DNA of 64,000 nucleotides, taken from Clostridiales bacterium (GTDB lineage: Bacteria > Bacillota > Clostridia > Lachnospirales > JAQSXR01). The position numbers and the translations under genes were made by a program. The notes beneath the pieces are model-generated. The model was not told the DNA's origin and ran no database searches. It saw nothing but the letters and a program-made list of their open reading frames with translations. Below are positions 17,838 to 25,479 of the stretch, piece after piece. How positions within the stretch are numbered: position 1 is the first letter of the stretch; each line of letters begins with the position of its first letter. The stretch spans positions 62,001-126,000 of the forward strand of contig JAQSXR010000003.1 of assembly GCA_029256575.1 (NCBI GenBank), given 5' to 3'.

Positions 17838-19025
17838 ATGATGTTAGGAGTACTATTAACAGTACTAAAAATAATAGGTATTATTATTTTAGTGATACTT
17901 GGATTACTTATATTGTTAGTTTTACTAACATTATTTGTTCCAATACGTTATAATTGTAAAGGTGAATACTATAATTTTGTAAAAGGGTTTGTTAAAGTCC
18001 ATTGGTTATTAAGAATAGTATGGATGAAATATTATTTAGATAATGAGCATACTTATATAATTGTTCGTATATTCGGAATAAAAGTGTATACAACAAAGGT
18101 AATAGAAAAGAAAGTTGCCAGAGCTGTTAAGAAAAAAACAGAAAAAGTAGTTGAGGCTGAAGTTAACATTGCTAAAGAGGAAGCTAAAGATAAAATAATT
18201 AATCTAGATCAAAATGAAAGAGAAGTTAAGGTAATACAAAAAGAAATATCAGAAGAATTGAATAAGAAAGAAGCACTAGAAGTATTAGATAATAAAAAAG
18301 ATAAAAAAATGAATATTGGTAATAATACTAGTGATAATAAAGATGAGAAAAAAATTATAGAAATTAAAAATAGCCAAAATATTATGATTATTAAAAATAG
18401 TGAAAACAGTGAAAACATTGAAAATATAGAAAATAGTGAAAGCATTGAAAACATTGAAAATAGTGAAAACAGTGAAAACATTGAAAATATAGAAAATAGT
18501 GAAAACATTGAAAATAGTAAAAAAAGAAAAAAAAGTAGAAAAAGTAAAAAAAGAAAAATTAAACTATGGTATAGAATTAAAGAGTTTTTTGTTAAAATTA
18601 AGTTATTTATATTAAAAATCTATAAATTTATAATAAATATAAAAAATAAAATACGTATCATTTATATAAATATTATTGATCCAGGTAATAGAGAAGCTGT
18701 AAAACTTATATATACATTTTTGAAAAAGTTTTTAAAACATATATCACCTAAAAAAGCAAAGATAAAAGTAAGATATGGAATGGATGATCCATCAAGTACA
18801 GGTATGATTTTAGGTGCAGCTTCTGTCTTAACTGTAAGATATGGGAAAAATGTACAAATTGAACCAGTTTTTGATACCGATAAAACATTTTTCGAAGGTG
18901 AAGGTAGAATTAAAGGAAGAATTTATTTGATTGTTGCATTAAAACAATTACTTAAACTATATAAAAATAAAAAAATTAAACAACTCATAACTAAATTAAC
19001 TCAAGGAGGAAAAGATAATGGATAA
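17838..19025 (+). CDS. DUF2953 membrane protein with variable Glu-Asn repeat linker
   Basis: A 395-residue protein of the DUF2953 family, which in clostridia is usually found beside ytfJ as here. Residues 4-35 form one strong membrane segment ending in FVPIRYNCKG. A conserved C-terminal domain (about residues 275-390; IKVRYGMDDPSSTGMILGA) follows. Between them lies a long charged linker with a 41-residue repeat of Asn-(Ser/Ile)-Glu units (residues 187-227) and a very basic patch KKRKKSRKSKKRKIK. Tandem ATGs are present, both near GGATGTGAG. Its stop overlaps the ytfJ start by 8 bases. Function unknown; a spore-envelope role is inference from context. Confidence 0.85.
   Translation: MMLGVLLTVLKIIGIIILVILGLLILLVLLTLFVPIRYNCKGEYYNFVKGFVKVHWLLRIVWMKYYLDNEHTYIIVRIFGIKVYTTKVIEKKVARAVKKKTEKVVEAEVNIAKEEAKDKIINLDQNEREVKVIQKEISEELNKKEALEVLDNKKDKKMNIGNNTSDNKDEKKIIEIKNSQNIMIIKNSENSENIENIENSESIENIENSENSENIENIENSENIENSKKRKKSRKSKKRKIKLWYRIKEFFVKIKLFILKIYKFIINIKNKIRIIYINIIDPGNREAVKLIYTFLKKFLKHISPKKAKIKVRYGMDDPSSTGMILGAASVLTVRYGKNVQIEPVFDTDKTFFEGEGRIKGRIYLIVALKQLLKLYKNKKIKQLITKLTQGGKDNG
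18396..18518 (+). repeat. In-frame 9-bp minisatellite in the DUF2953 gene
   Basis: Nearly 14 units of 9 bases (GAAAATAGT or GAAAACATT variants) encode Asn-Ser-Glu and Asn-Ile-Glu triplets. A higher-order 45-base block (NSENSENIENIENSE) appears twice. Every unit preserves the frame. Confidence 0.9.
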
Positions 19026-19395
19026 TTTTCAAGGTACAATAGAGGCACTTTTTAATGGTATGGAAAGCTTTGTGACAACAAAAACAGTTGTAGGTGAAGC
19101 TATTAATATTAATGATACTATTATATTACCACTTGTTGATGTAAGTTTTGGTGTAGGTGCGGGAACAAGGAATAATACGGGTGCAGGCGGAATGGGTGGA
19201 AAAATATCACCATCAGCTGTTTTAGTAATTAAAAATGGAACGACAAAGCTTGTTAATATTAAGGCACAAGATGGACTTACAAAATTATTAGACATGATAC
19301 CAGATATTTTTGATAAAGTAAGTGAAAAGAAATCAAGAGATGCTCATACGACAGAAACAACTTCGAAAGAAACTACTACAACTATAATAGAATAA
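19018..19395 (+). CDS. ytfJ: YtfJ/GerW family sporulation protein
   Basis: A 125-residue member of the GerW (YtfJ) family, required in Bacillus for germination or spore core properties. Family features are the segment TKTVVGEAININDTIILPL (about residues 22-40), then VSFGVGAGTR and the glycine-rich GAGGMGGKISPSAVLVI. The Ser/Thr-rich tail is ordinary. Its ATG lies inside the end of the DUF2953 gene after AAGGAGGAAAAGATA, indicating coupled translation. Expected location is the forespore or spore interior. Confidence 0.93.
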   Translation: MDNFQGTIEALFNGMESFVTTKTVVGEAININDTIILPLVDVSFGVGAGTRNNTGAGGMGGKISPSAVLVIKNGTTKLVNIKAQDGLTKLLDMIPDIFDKVSEKKSRDAHTTETTSKETTTTIIE

Positions 19396-19531
19396 ACATA
19401 TTTTTTGTGTGTTTTAAACAACGAATTTAAACAAGTAATATCTATGTATTCGTATTTTAAATATGAAATAAAGTCATGCATAAATTGTTTTGTACGGCAT
19501 ATTAATGTATAAAACAATGTGGGTGATATAT

Positions 19532-19702
19532 GTGGGCTCTAAGAGAAGTAAAAATGCTTTAAACCAATTTTTCACTATGCTATGTGTCTTAGTTGGTGTA
19601 ATATTTATAATTTTAATATTGCCTAGACTTACAGTTAGATTAATACTTATAGCTCTAGTTATATTTCTATTTCATGTTGTTATTATATTGGCAAAAAATT
19701 AA
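19532..19702 (+). CDS. Small membrane protein, about 56 residues
   Basis: Not recognised. A basic N-terminus (GSKRSKNALNQFF) is followed by two hydrophobic stretches split by PRLTVR, so one or two membrane passes. The GTG start is preceded by GGGTGAT; in-frame TTG and ATG codons further upstream would add about 14 residues. The start and even the reality of the gene are less certain than for its neighbours, but the amphipathic design is not random. Confidence 0.5.
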   Translation: MGSKRSKNALNQFFTMLCVLVGVIFIILILPRLTVRLILIALVIFLFHVVIILAKN

Positions 19703-19707
19703 TAATT

Positions 19708-19826
19708 GATTATAGTGTCAAAAGTATATAGTTTTACTTTCACACACTACAAATAGTGTCTCGACGTTTCAACGAACTCTATTTGTAGTGCGTGATTATG
19801 TAAAACTTACTTATGACACTATAATC
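19708..19826 (+). mobile_element. 119-bp palindromic MITE-like element, copy A
   Basis: Bounded by GATTATAGTGTCAAAAGTA and TACTTATGACACTATAATC, 19-bp terminal inverted repeats with one mismatch. Inner complementary blocks GTTTTAC and ACTACAAATAG follow, then a short CGTT/AACG centre. It has no coding capacity. ATAATT flanks it directly on both sides, as a target duplication would. A nearly identical copy lies inverted near 47.5 kb. It occupies most of the first half of a 354-bp gene-free gap; the rest holds a promoter for the surface protein gene. Confidence 0.85.
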
Positions 19827-19971
19827 ATAATTAAAATTTAAGAATATTTATAATTTGGGCTAGTTTTTACTAGCTCTTTTACGTATGTAAAAATATACAT
19901 ATAAGTGTAGATAAAAATCATTTTATCAGAAATTGCTGAGTTACAACATTATTACAAATAATAACATAAGG

Positions 19972-20000
19972 TTGTGTGAGGAAATATACAATGCTATAAT
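19972..20000 (+). promoter_or_regulatory. Promoter of the S-layer-like gene
   Basis: TTGTGT, 17 bases, TATAAT. The ATG is 57 bases downstream of the -10 box, after ATGGAGGAATAATAT. Confidence 0.65.
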
Positions 20001-20056
20001 ATGTATAATATGGAATTGTGTAACAAGTTAATTAAAAACATATGGAGGAATAATAT

Positions 20057-22912
20057 ATGAAAAGAAGAATAAGAAAATTTATAGGATTAGTACTATGTTT
20101 ATCAATTGTTTTATCAACATTCACCTTATCAGCAGCGGCCGCTGAATCATCAATGACAAGTGGTAAGATTCTCAAAGCATTAGGTTTAGTTGAAGGAAAT
20201 CAAAGCGGTGATTTAATGGAAAATGAGACAATTACGAGAGCAGAAGCAGCTCAAATTGTTTGTAAAATAATGAATTGGCCATTAGTTACGGTATCTTCAT
20301 ATACATACGATGATTGGACTTGGGCAAAACAACAAGCAGCAACTCTAGCAAAATATAAAATAAGTAATGGTATTGGTAATAATAAATTTGGCGGCGATGT
20401 TAAGATGGACTTATTACAAGTTTATTCTTGGATATATGCAGCAATCACAGGTGATTCCGCTAGTGCATTTGCAAATCCTGATTTGTTATTAAAGATTCTA
20501 CCAAAAGAACAAGTTTCGATAGTGAAATTTGCACATGCCAACGGTATTAATGCAAAAAGAAGTGAAATATTTGATGGAATGAAAACAATTCTTACATCAG
20601 AACAAACTGACGGAAAGACTCAATTAGATAAGTTAATTACTGCAGGGGTTGTACAAGAATCAGTAGCATTATCACTTGGTTTAAAAACAGACCCAACAAC
20701 AGAAGAACCAACAGAACCAGAAATTCCGACAGGTGAAAATTTAATTACTTCTGTAGAGTTAATAAACTATAAAGAAGTGAAAGTTGTTTTTTCAGTTGCA
20801 GCATCTTCAGAGATTACATATTATAAGTTTAATAATGTAAATGCCAAAGTTGTAACGTTAAGTAGCGATAAGAAAGAAGCTATTGTTATGCTTGCCACTA
20901 CATTAAAGCCTCAAGAGGAAGTTACATTTAATTATGTAAACGGTAGTTATAAATACGAAAAGAAATTAAGTAATTATATTGATTCAGTTCTTCCAAGAGT
21001 AGTAGAAATTAAGACTACAAATAAAGGTCAATTGACATTAGTATTCTCAGAGGCGATTGATCCAACATCAAATATCATTTTAAAAGTAAATAATGGCATG
21101 TATTATGCTGCTGTAGATAAAATAAGTGCAAATGGAAGAGAAGTTATAGTTATGTTTCAATCCGCAGTCGATGGGCAATCTTATACGATAGCGATTGATG
21201 GTGCAAAAGATTATGCCGGATATAAAATGGCACCACAATCTTTTGTCGATTATAAATATCAAGCAATCAAAGTTCCAGTAACAGTAAAGATAAAAGAAGC
21301 TAGTTCAAATCTTATTATCCTAACATTAAGTTCACCTACCGTTATTACACAATCTGAGATTAATGGATTGATATATAAATTTAGACATGTTTCATTACAA
21401 CCTGTTGTTGATGCAATATTACAAGAAGGTGGAAAAGAAATAAAACTTGTGTTAGCAGATGGAACTAGAGGATATCCAGCACCGGGTGGTAACTGGAATT
21501 TAGTTATTACAGATGCAAATAAGATTTTTGTAGACTCTTGGGGAAATACATCTCAAGCAGATATTACATTACCATTTACTGTTGTAATAGATAAAGTAAC
21601 ACCAACCGTACTTATGAAATATTATAGTCAAGTTGAAGAAAAGATTACACTACAATTTAGCGAAGCTGTAATCGGAGCTGATTCATACTCGAATTACGAA
21701 ATAATAGGAGCGGATGGTAAAGTAATCTATAATGCATTTAAGAAATTGACACCAATTGTTGCTAAGGATAATAAAGAATTTACGCTTGCAATTGATAAAG
21801 AAGCATTTATCTCTGAAAATTGTACACTTGTAATAAAGAAAGGTACAATTAAAGATAATTCTTATAATACAATTAATGAGGATGTTAGATTTTTAATTAA
21901 TACGAAATACATGAGATTATTGACTGCGACCGCTAAAGCCGTTAGGTCAAAAAGCGATGCTTCTAAAACAAATAAAATTTATGTTACTTATTCAAATGAT
22001 ATGTTAACAGATGTAACTGTTTTATCGAATTGGCGTGTATCATCTGGTGAAATTAGTTCAATAACATTTAATGGAACTTCAAGAAAAGAAATAGTAATAA
22101 CTTTAAAAGCGGATATTACAATTGCAGGAATTCGATTAGAAACAAGTGCGGTGAAAGACGTTTCAGATAATACACTTGGCTCTGCGTGGTTAAGTTACAC
22201 TTTCCCAATACTTACGAATGCTGATATAGTTGGAAATACAACAAAAATATCTGCAATCGCTACAGATACTCAAAGTGTTCAAGTAATTGTTGAGGGAAGA
22301 GTAACTGCTGGATACCAAGCCTCAGCATTTGAAATAGGATATATAGGTTCTACAATTAAGACTGTTACAGCTGGGCTTATAACTAATATTGAAACAAAAA
22401 TTATAGATGAAAAGATATGCACAGTAATATATTTGGGAATTCCAGAACAATTTAAATTAAGTGCACAAGGATACAATTCAAACAAACAAGTTGAATTAAC
22501 AATTAAAGGTTTAGTGTTAAATGATGATGTGACAGTAGCAGATACAACAGTAGTAATATCTGATGGCATTTCTCCTTCCGTTATTGATGTTGTATCAAAA
22601 TCTTCACTTGCTTCATCGGTAGTGTTTAGTTTAACTGAAATCATTGATAATCCACTTAATTCTTATCTTTCAACTGAATTAGTGGTAACTTATGCTGGTA
22701 AACTACTAATGGCTGGTATTGATTATGAAGCAGCAATAGTAAGAGATCAATTAATAATTTCTCTTAAAACAAAAACAAATGGTGGTCAAATCATAGACTT
22801 AGTAGCAAAGAATTCGGAAGTAAGTATTTCACTTAGTGGAACTTCTAAATATATAAAAGATAGTGCTGGAAATGCACTTAAACCATTTGCAAAAACAATT
22901 ATCTTAGACTAA
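20057..22912 (+). CDS. Large secreted S-layer-like surface protein
   Basis: A 951-residue exported protein. Residues 1-30 are a Sec signal peptide with a likely cut after ALSAAAA-type residues. About residues 35-190 resemble degenerate SLH cell-wall-anchoring motifs (ITRAEAAQIVCKIMN; a later ISNGIGNNKFGGD turn). A Thr/Pro/Glu linker (PTTEEPTEPEIPTG) leads to several Ig-like beta domains with the recurring pattern TLVFSEAIDP, TLQFSEAVIG, YVTYSNDML, as in S-layer and adhesion proteins. It has its own promoter and a very strong terminator, as expected for an abundant monocistronic product. S-layer subunit versus adhesin cannot be decided. Confidence 0.8.
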   Translation: MKRRIRKFIGLVLCLSIVLSTFTLSAAAAESSMTSGKILKALGLVEGNQSGDLMENETITRAEAAQIVCKIMNWPLVTVSSYTYDDWTWAKQQAATLAKYKISNGIGNNKFGGDVKMDLLQVYSWIYAAITGDSASAFANPDLLLKILPKEQVSIVKFAHANGINAKRSEIFDGMKTILTSEQTDGKTQLDKLITAGVVQESVALSLGLKTDPTTEEPTEPEIPTGENLITSVELINYKEVKVVFSVAASSEITYYKFNNVNAKVVTLSSDKKEAIVMLATTLKPQEEVTFNYVNGSYKYEKKLSNYIDSVLPRVVEIKTTNKGQLTLVFSEAIDPTSNIILKVNNGMYYAAVDKISANGREVIVMFQSAVDGQSYTIAIDGAKDYAGYKMAPQSFVDYKYQAIKVPVTVKIKEASSNLIILTLSSPTVITQSEINGLIYKFRHVSLQPVVDAILQEGGKEIKLVLADGTRGYPAPGGNWNLVITDANKIFVDSWGNTSQADITLPFTVVIDKVTPTVLMKYYSQVEEKITLQFSEAVIGADSYSNYEIIGADGKVIYNAFKKLTPIVAKDNKEFTLAIDKEAFISENCTLVIKKGTIKDNSYNTINEDVRFLINTKYMRLLTATAKAVRSKSDASKTNKIYVTYSNDMLTDVTVLSNWRVSSGEISSITFNGTSRKEIVITLKADITIAGIRLETSAVKDVSDNTLGSAWLSYTFPILTNADIVGNTTKISAIATDTQSVQVIVEGRVTAGYQASAFEIGYIGSTIKTVTAGLITNIETKIIDEKICTVIYLGIPEQFKLSAQGYNSNKQVELTIKGLVLNDDVTVADTTVVISDGISPSVIDVVSKSSLASSVVFSLTEIIDNPLNSYLSTELVVTYAGKLLMAGIDYEAAIVRDQLIISLKTKTNGGQIIDLVAKNSEVSISLSGTSKYIKDSAGNALKPFAKTIILD

Positions 22913-22918
22913 TGTAAT

Positions 22919-23003
22919 AAAAAAGACCAGATATTGAACCGCCCCTCATATGTTAGATTTTTGATCTAACATATGGGGGGCAGTTCAATATCTGGTCTTT
23001 TTC
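22919..23003 (+). terminator. Very long hairpin terminator after the surface protein gene
   Basis: AAAAAGACCAGATATTGAAC pairs with GTTCAATATCTGGTCTTTTT, then CCCC/GGGG, then ATGTTAGAT/ATCTAACAT around a small loop. The whole inverted repeat is about 84 bases, far longer than a typical terminator. Confidence 0.8.
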
Positions 23004-23039
23004 TGTATTAAATCAAGTATAAATAAAAAAAGAATCATA

Positions 23040-23068
23040 TAAAAAACAAAACCCCTTAAATAAGGGGC
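23040..23068 (-). terminator. Terminator of rpmB
   Basis: On the minus strand, AGCCCCTTA and TAAGGGGT form the stem, then TTTGTTTTTT. It starts 8 bases after the rpmB stop. Confidence 0.8.
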
Positions 23069-23075
23069 TTACTAT

Positions 23076-23261
23076 TTACGCGCGTTCTACGTAACCAGAT
23101 CTTAAACATGAAGTACAAATGTTTGCTTTTTGTGTAGTACCATTTACAAGTACTTTTACAGACTTTACATTTGTTTTCCATTGCTTATTTGTTTTTATGT
23201 TAGAATGGCTAACGGCATGACCGAAGTGAATGCCTCTTTCACAGATATCGCATTTTGCCAT
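23076..23261 (-). CDS. rpmB: 50S ribosomal protein L28
   Basis: A 61-residue ribosomal protein of the large subunit. It starts MAKCDICERGIHFGHAVSHS and has the four cysteines of the zinc-binding form (CDIC and CTSC), the version that does not need zinc-independent replacement. GAGGAGGTG is placed 6 bases before the ATG. It is a lone gene, divergent from asp23-yloV as in Bacillus. Confidence 0.97.
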   Translation of the reverse strand: MAKCDICERGIHFGHAVSHSNIKTNKQWKTNVKSVKVLVNGTTQKANICTSCLRSGYVERA

Positions 23262-23312
23262 GTGAGCACCTCCTCGTTAATTATTAAAAACCTACGTTTT
23301 CACAACAAAACT

Positions 23313-23341
23313 ATTTTATCAGATAGGCTTGGATAATGCAA
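23313..23341 (-). promoter_or_regulatory. Promoter of rpmB
   Basis: On the minus strand TTGCAT, 17 bases, TAAAAT, about 52 bases before the ATG. Confidence 0.6.
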
Positions 23342-23399
23342 GTTAAATTTAGACAAAATACATAGGAAAAAATATATTTTCAATATGGTAGAAAAGTGG

Positions 23400-23405
23400 T
23401 ATAAT
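23400..23405 (+). promoter_or_regulatory. Candidate -10 box for asp23-yloV
   Basis: A perfect TATAAT; the matching -35 position (TTTTCA, 17 bases upstream) is poor. Confidence 0.4.
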
Positions 23406-23472
23406 AGAAACGAATATTTAAATTAAAGAAAATAGAACCTTTAATATATACGAAAGGATAGGAGGAACTACT

Positions 23473-23829
23473 ATGAAAGGTAGAATGTCAACTAAAATGG
23501 GAAACATTGTTGTTGCTAATGATGTAATTGCAAAATACGCTGGTTTAGCCGCAGTTGAGTGTTCTGGTGTTGTTGGAATGGCAGTTGTTAGTGTTGCAGA
23601 TGGTCTTGTTAAACTACTAAAAAGAGAAAGTCTGTCAAAAGGTGTTAAAGTTGAAATTGAAAATAACAAAATTAAATTAGACTTTCATATTATTATAGTG
23701 TATGGCGTTAGAATTTCAGCGGTTTCAGATAATATAATTAGCAATGTTAAGTATGCGGTAGAACAATTTACAGGTATGGAAATAAGCAAGATTAATATTT
23801 TTGTAGAAGGCGTACGTGTTGTTGACTAA
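23473..23829 (+). CDS. Asp23/Gls24 family envelope stress protein
   Basis: A 118-residue Asp23 (alkaline shock protein) family member, equivalent to Bacillus YloU. The family start NIVVANDVIAKYAGLAAVECSGVVGM is present (residues 11-36), as is the C-terminal INIFVEGVRVVD. It is a soluble cytoplasmic protein, often membrane-associated. AGGAGGAACTACT precedes the ATG. It lies just before the YloV gene, the arrangement seen across Firmicutes, divergent from rpmB. Confidence 0.93.
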   Translation: MKGRMSTKMGNIVVANDVIAKYAGLAAVECSGVVGMAVVSVADGLVKLLKRESLSKGVKVEIENNKIKLDFHIIIVYGVRISAVSDNIISNVKYAVEQFTGMEISKINIFVEGVRVVD

Positions 23830-23868
23830 TATATAGTCTACATTAATTTTGTCAAGGAGGATTTTAAC

Positions 23869-25410
23869 GTGATATGTAAGTATATGGATGCGAAAACACT
23901 GCAAAAAGCGTTTTTAGCAGGAGCAAAAAACTTAGAGTTAAATAAAGAAATACTAAATGACCTAAATGTATTTCCTGTGCCAGATGGTGATACAGGAACA
24001 AACATGTCATTAACCATAAATGCAGCAGCAAAAGAGGTTTCACAGCTTGCTGATCCAGATTTTAAAACTATTTCTAAAGCTATATCAATGGGAGCACTAA
24101 GAGGTGCGAGAGGTAACTCAGGTGTTATTACATCTCAGATATTAAGAGGATTTACAAAAGAAATATCTGAAGCAGGCGAAATCACAACTAGAGTATTAGC
24201 GGATGCTTGCCAAAGAGGCGTTGAAACAGCGTATAAAGCTGTTATGAAGCCTAAGGAAGGAACTATATTAACAGTTGCAAAAGGTATCGCAGAACGCGCA
24301 GCTCAAGTAGCTGAATATAGTGATGATATAATATTATTAGTAGGTGAAGCATTAAAACATGGTGAATTTGTATTAAGTAAAACACCGGATATGTTACCAG
24401 TTTTAAAACAAGCAGGAGTAGTAGATGCAGGTGGTCAAGGCTTAATAGAATTAATTAAAGGTGCATATAACGCTTTAATTGGTAAAGCAGAAGACATCGT
24501 AATTACACCTGTTGTAAAACCTACTATTACGCAAGAAGTTCCAGATGGATCTACAGAACATATTAAATTTGGGTATTGTACTGAATTTATCGTTTTAACT
24601 GAAAATGAAGTTGATGAATCTTTAGAAGATGAATTTAAAAGCTTCTTATCCGGATTAGGTGATAGCATAGTTGTTGTTGCAGATGAAGGTATTATAAAAG
24701 TACATGTTCACACGAATGATCCAGGTTTGGCAATTCAAAAAGGCTTGTCATATGGTTCTCTAACAAGTATGAAAATAGATAATATGCGTGAAGAACATAA
24801 TGAAAAAGTTATAAAAGATATAGAAAAGCTTCAAGCACAGGCTGAATCAGAAGCTGATTTGCCTATTAAAGATACAGGATTTATTGCAGTATCGATAGGT
24901 GAAGGACTGAATGAAATATTTAGGGAATTAGGCGTTGACTATGTGATTGAAGGTGGTCAAACTATGAACCCTAGTACCGAAGATATGTTGAATGCAATTG
25001 AAAAAGTAAATGCTAAGACTATCTTTATACTACCTAATAATAAGAATATTATCCTTGCAGCTCAACAAGCTAGAGATTTAGTAGAAGATAAAAATATTAT
25101 TGTTATTCCATCTACAACTGTTCCACAAGGTATTTCTGCTATTATTAATTATGCTGCAGATAATATATTAGGTATCGGAGATAGTGAAATACTCTCGGTT
25201 ATGAAAGAGGTTGAAAGTACGACAATTGATCTTGTTTCTAAGTTAGTTGGAGATGGTGCTGAACTTATTAGTATATATTACGGTGAAGATGTAACGGAAG
25301 AAGAAGCCACAAGATTAAGCGAATACTTTCAAGAAAATTATCCGGATTGTGATGTTGAATTACAATATGGTGGTCAACCATTATACTATTATGTAATATC
25401 GGTAGAATAA
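23869..25410 (+). CDS. yloV: DAK2-domain fatty acid kinase-like protein (YloV/FakA family)
   Basis: A 513-residue protein of the FakA/YloV family, which phosphorylates fatty acids held by a DegV-type FakB partner. The N-terminal DAK2 nucleotide domain carries LNVFPVPDGDTGTNMSLT (about residues 28-45), whose aspartates bind Mg-ATP, and GARGNSGVI. The C-terminal domain has GFIAVSIGEGLNEIFRELG and the IFILPNNKN stretch. Start GTG is 8 bases after AAGGAGG; the next ATG, five codons in, is too far from it. No FakB/DegV gene is nearby. Confidence 0.92.
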   Translation: MICKYMDAKTLQKAFLAGAKNLELNKEILNDLNVFPVPDGDTGTNMSLTINAAAKEVSQLADPDFKTISKAISMGALRGARGNSGVITSQILRGFTKEISEAGEITTRVLADACQRGVETAYKAVMKPKEGTILTVAKGIAERAAQVAEYSDDIILLVGEALKHGEFVLSKTPDMLPVLKQAGVVDAGGQGLIELIKGAYNALIGKAEDIVITPVVKPTITQEVPDGSTEHIKFGYCTEFIVLTENEVDESLEDEFKSFLSGLGDSIVVVADEGIIKVHVHTNDPGLAIQKGLSYGSLTSMKIDNMREEHNEKVIKDIEKLQAQAESEADLPIKDTGFIAVSIGEGLNEIFRELGVDYVIEGGQTMNPSTEDMLNAIEKVNAKTIFILPNNKNIILAAQQARDLVEDKNIIVIPSTTVPQGISAIINYAADNILGIGDSEILSVMKEVESTTIDLVSKLVGDGAELISIYYGEDVTEEEATRLSEYFQENYPDCDVELQYGGQPLYYYVISVE

Positions 25411-25411
25411 A

Positions 25412-25466
<55 letters not shown>

Positions 25467-25479
25467 GGTGGGATATCAT

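Noticed and set aside
18209-18508. Minus-strand frame rich in Phe-Ser-Met-Phe repeats
   Set aside because: Antisense shadow of the Asn-(Ser/Ile)-Glu repeat in the DUF2953 gene.
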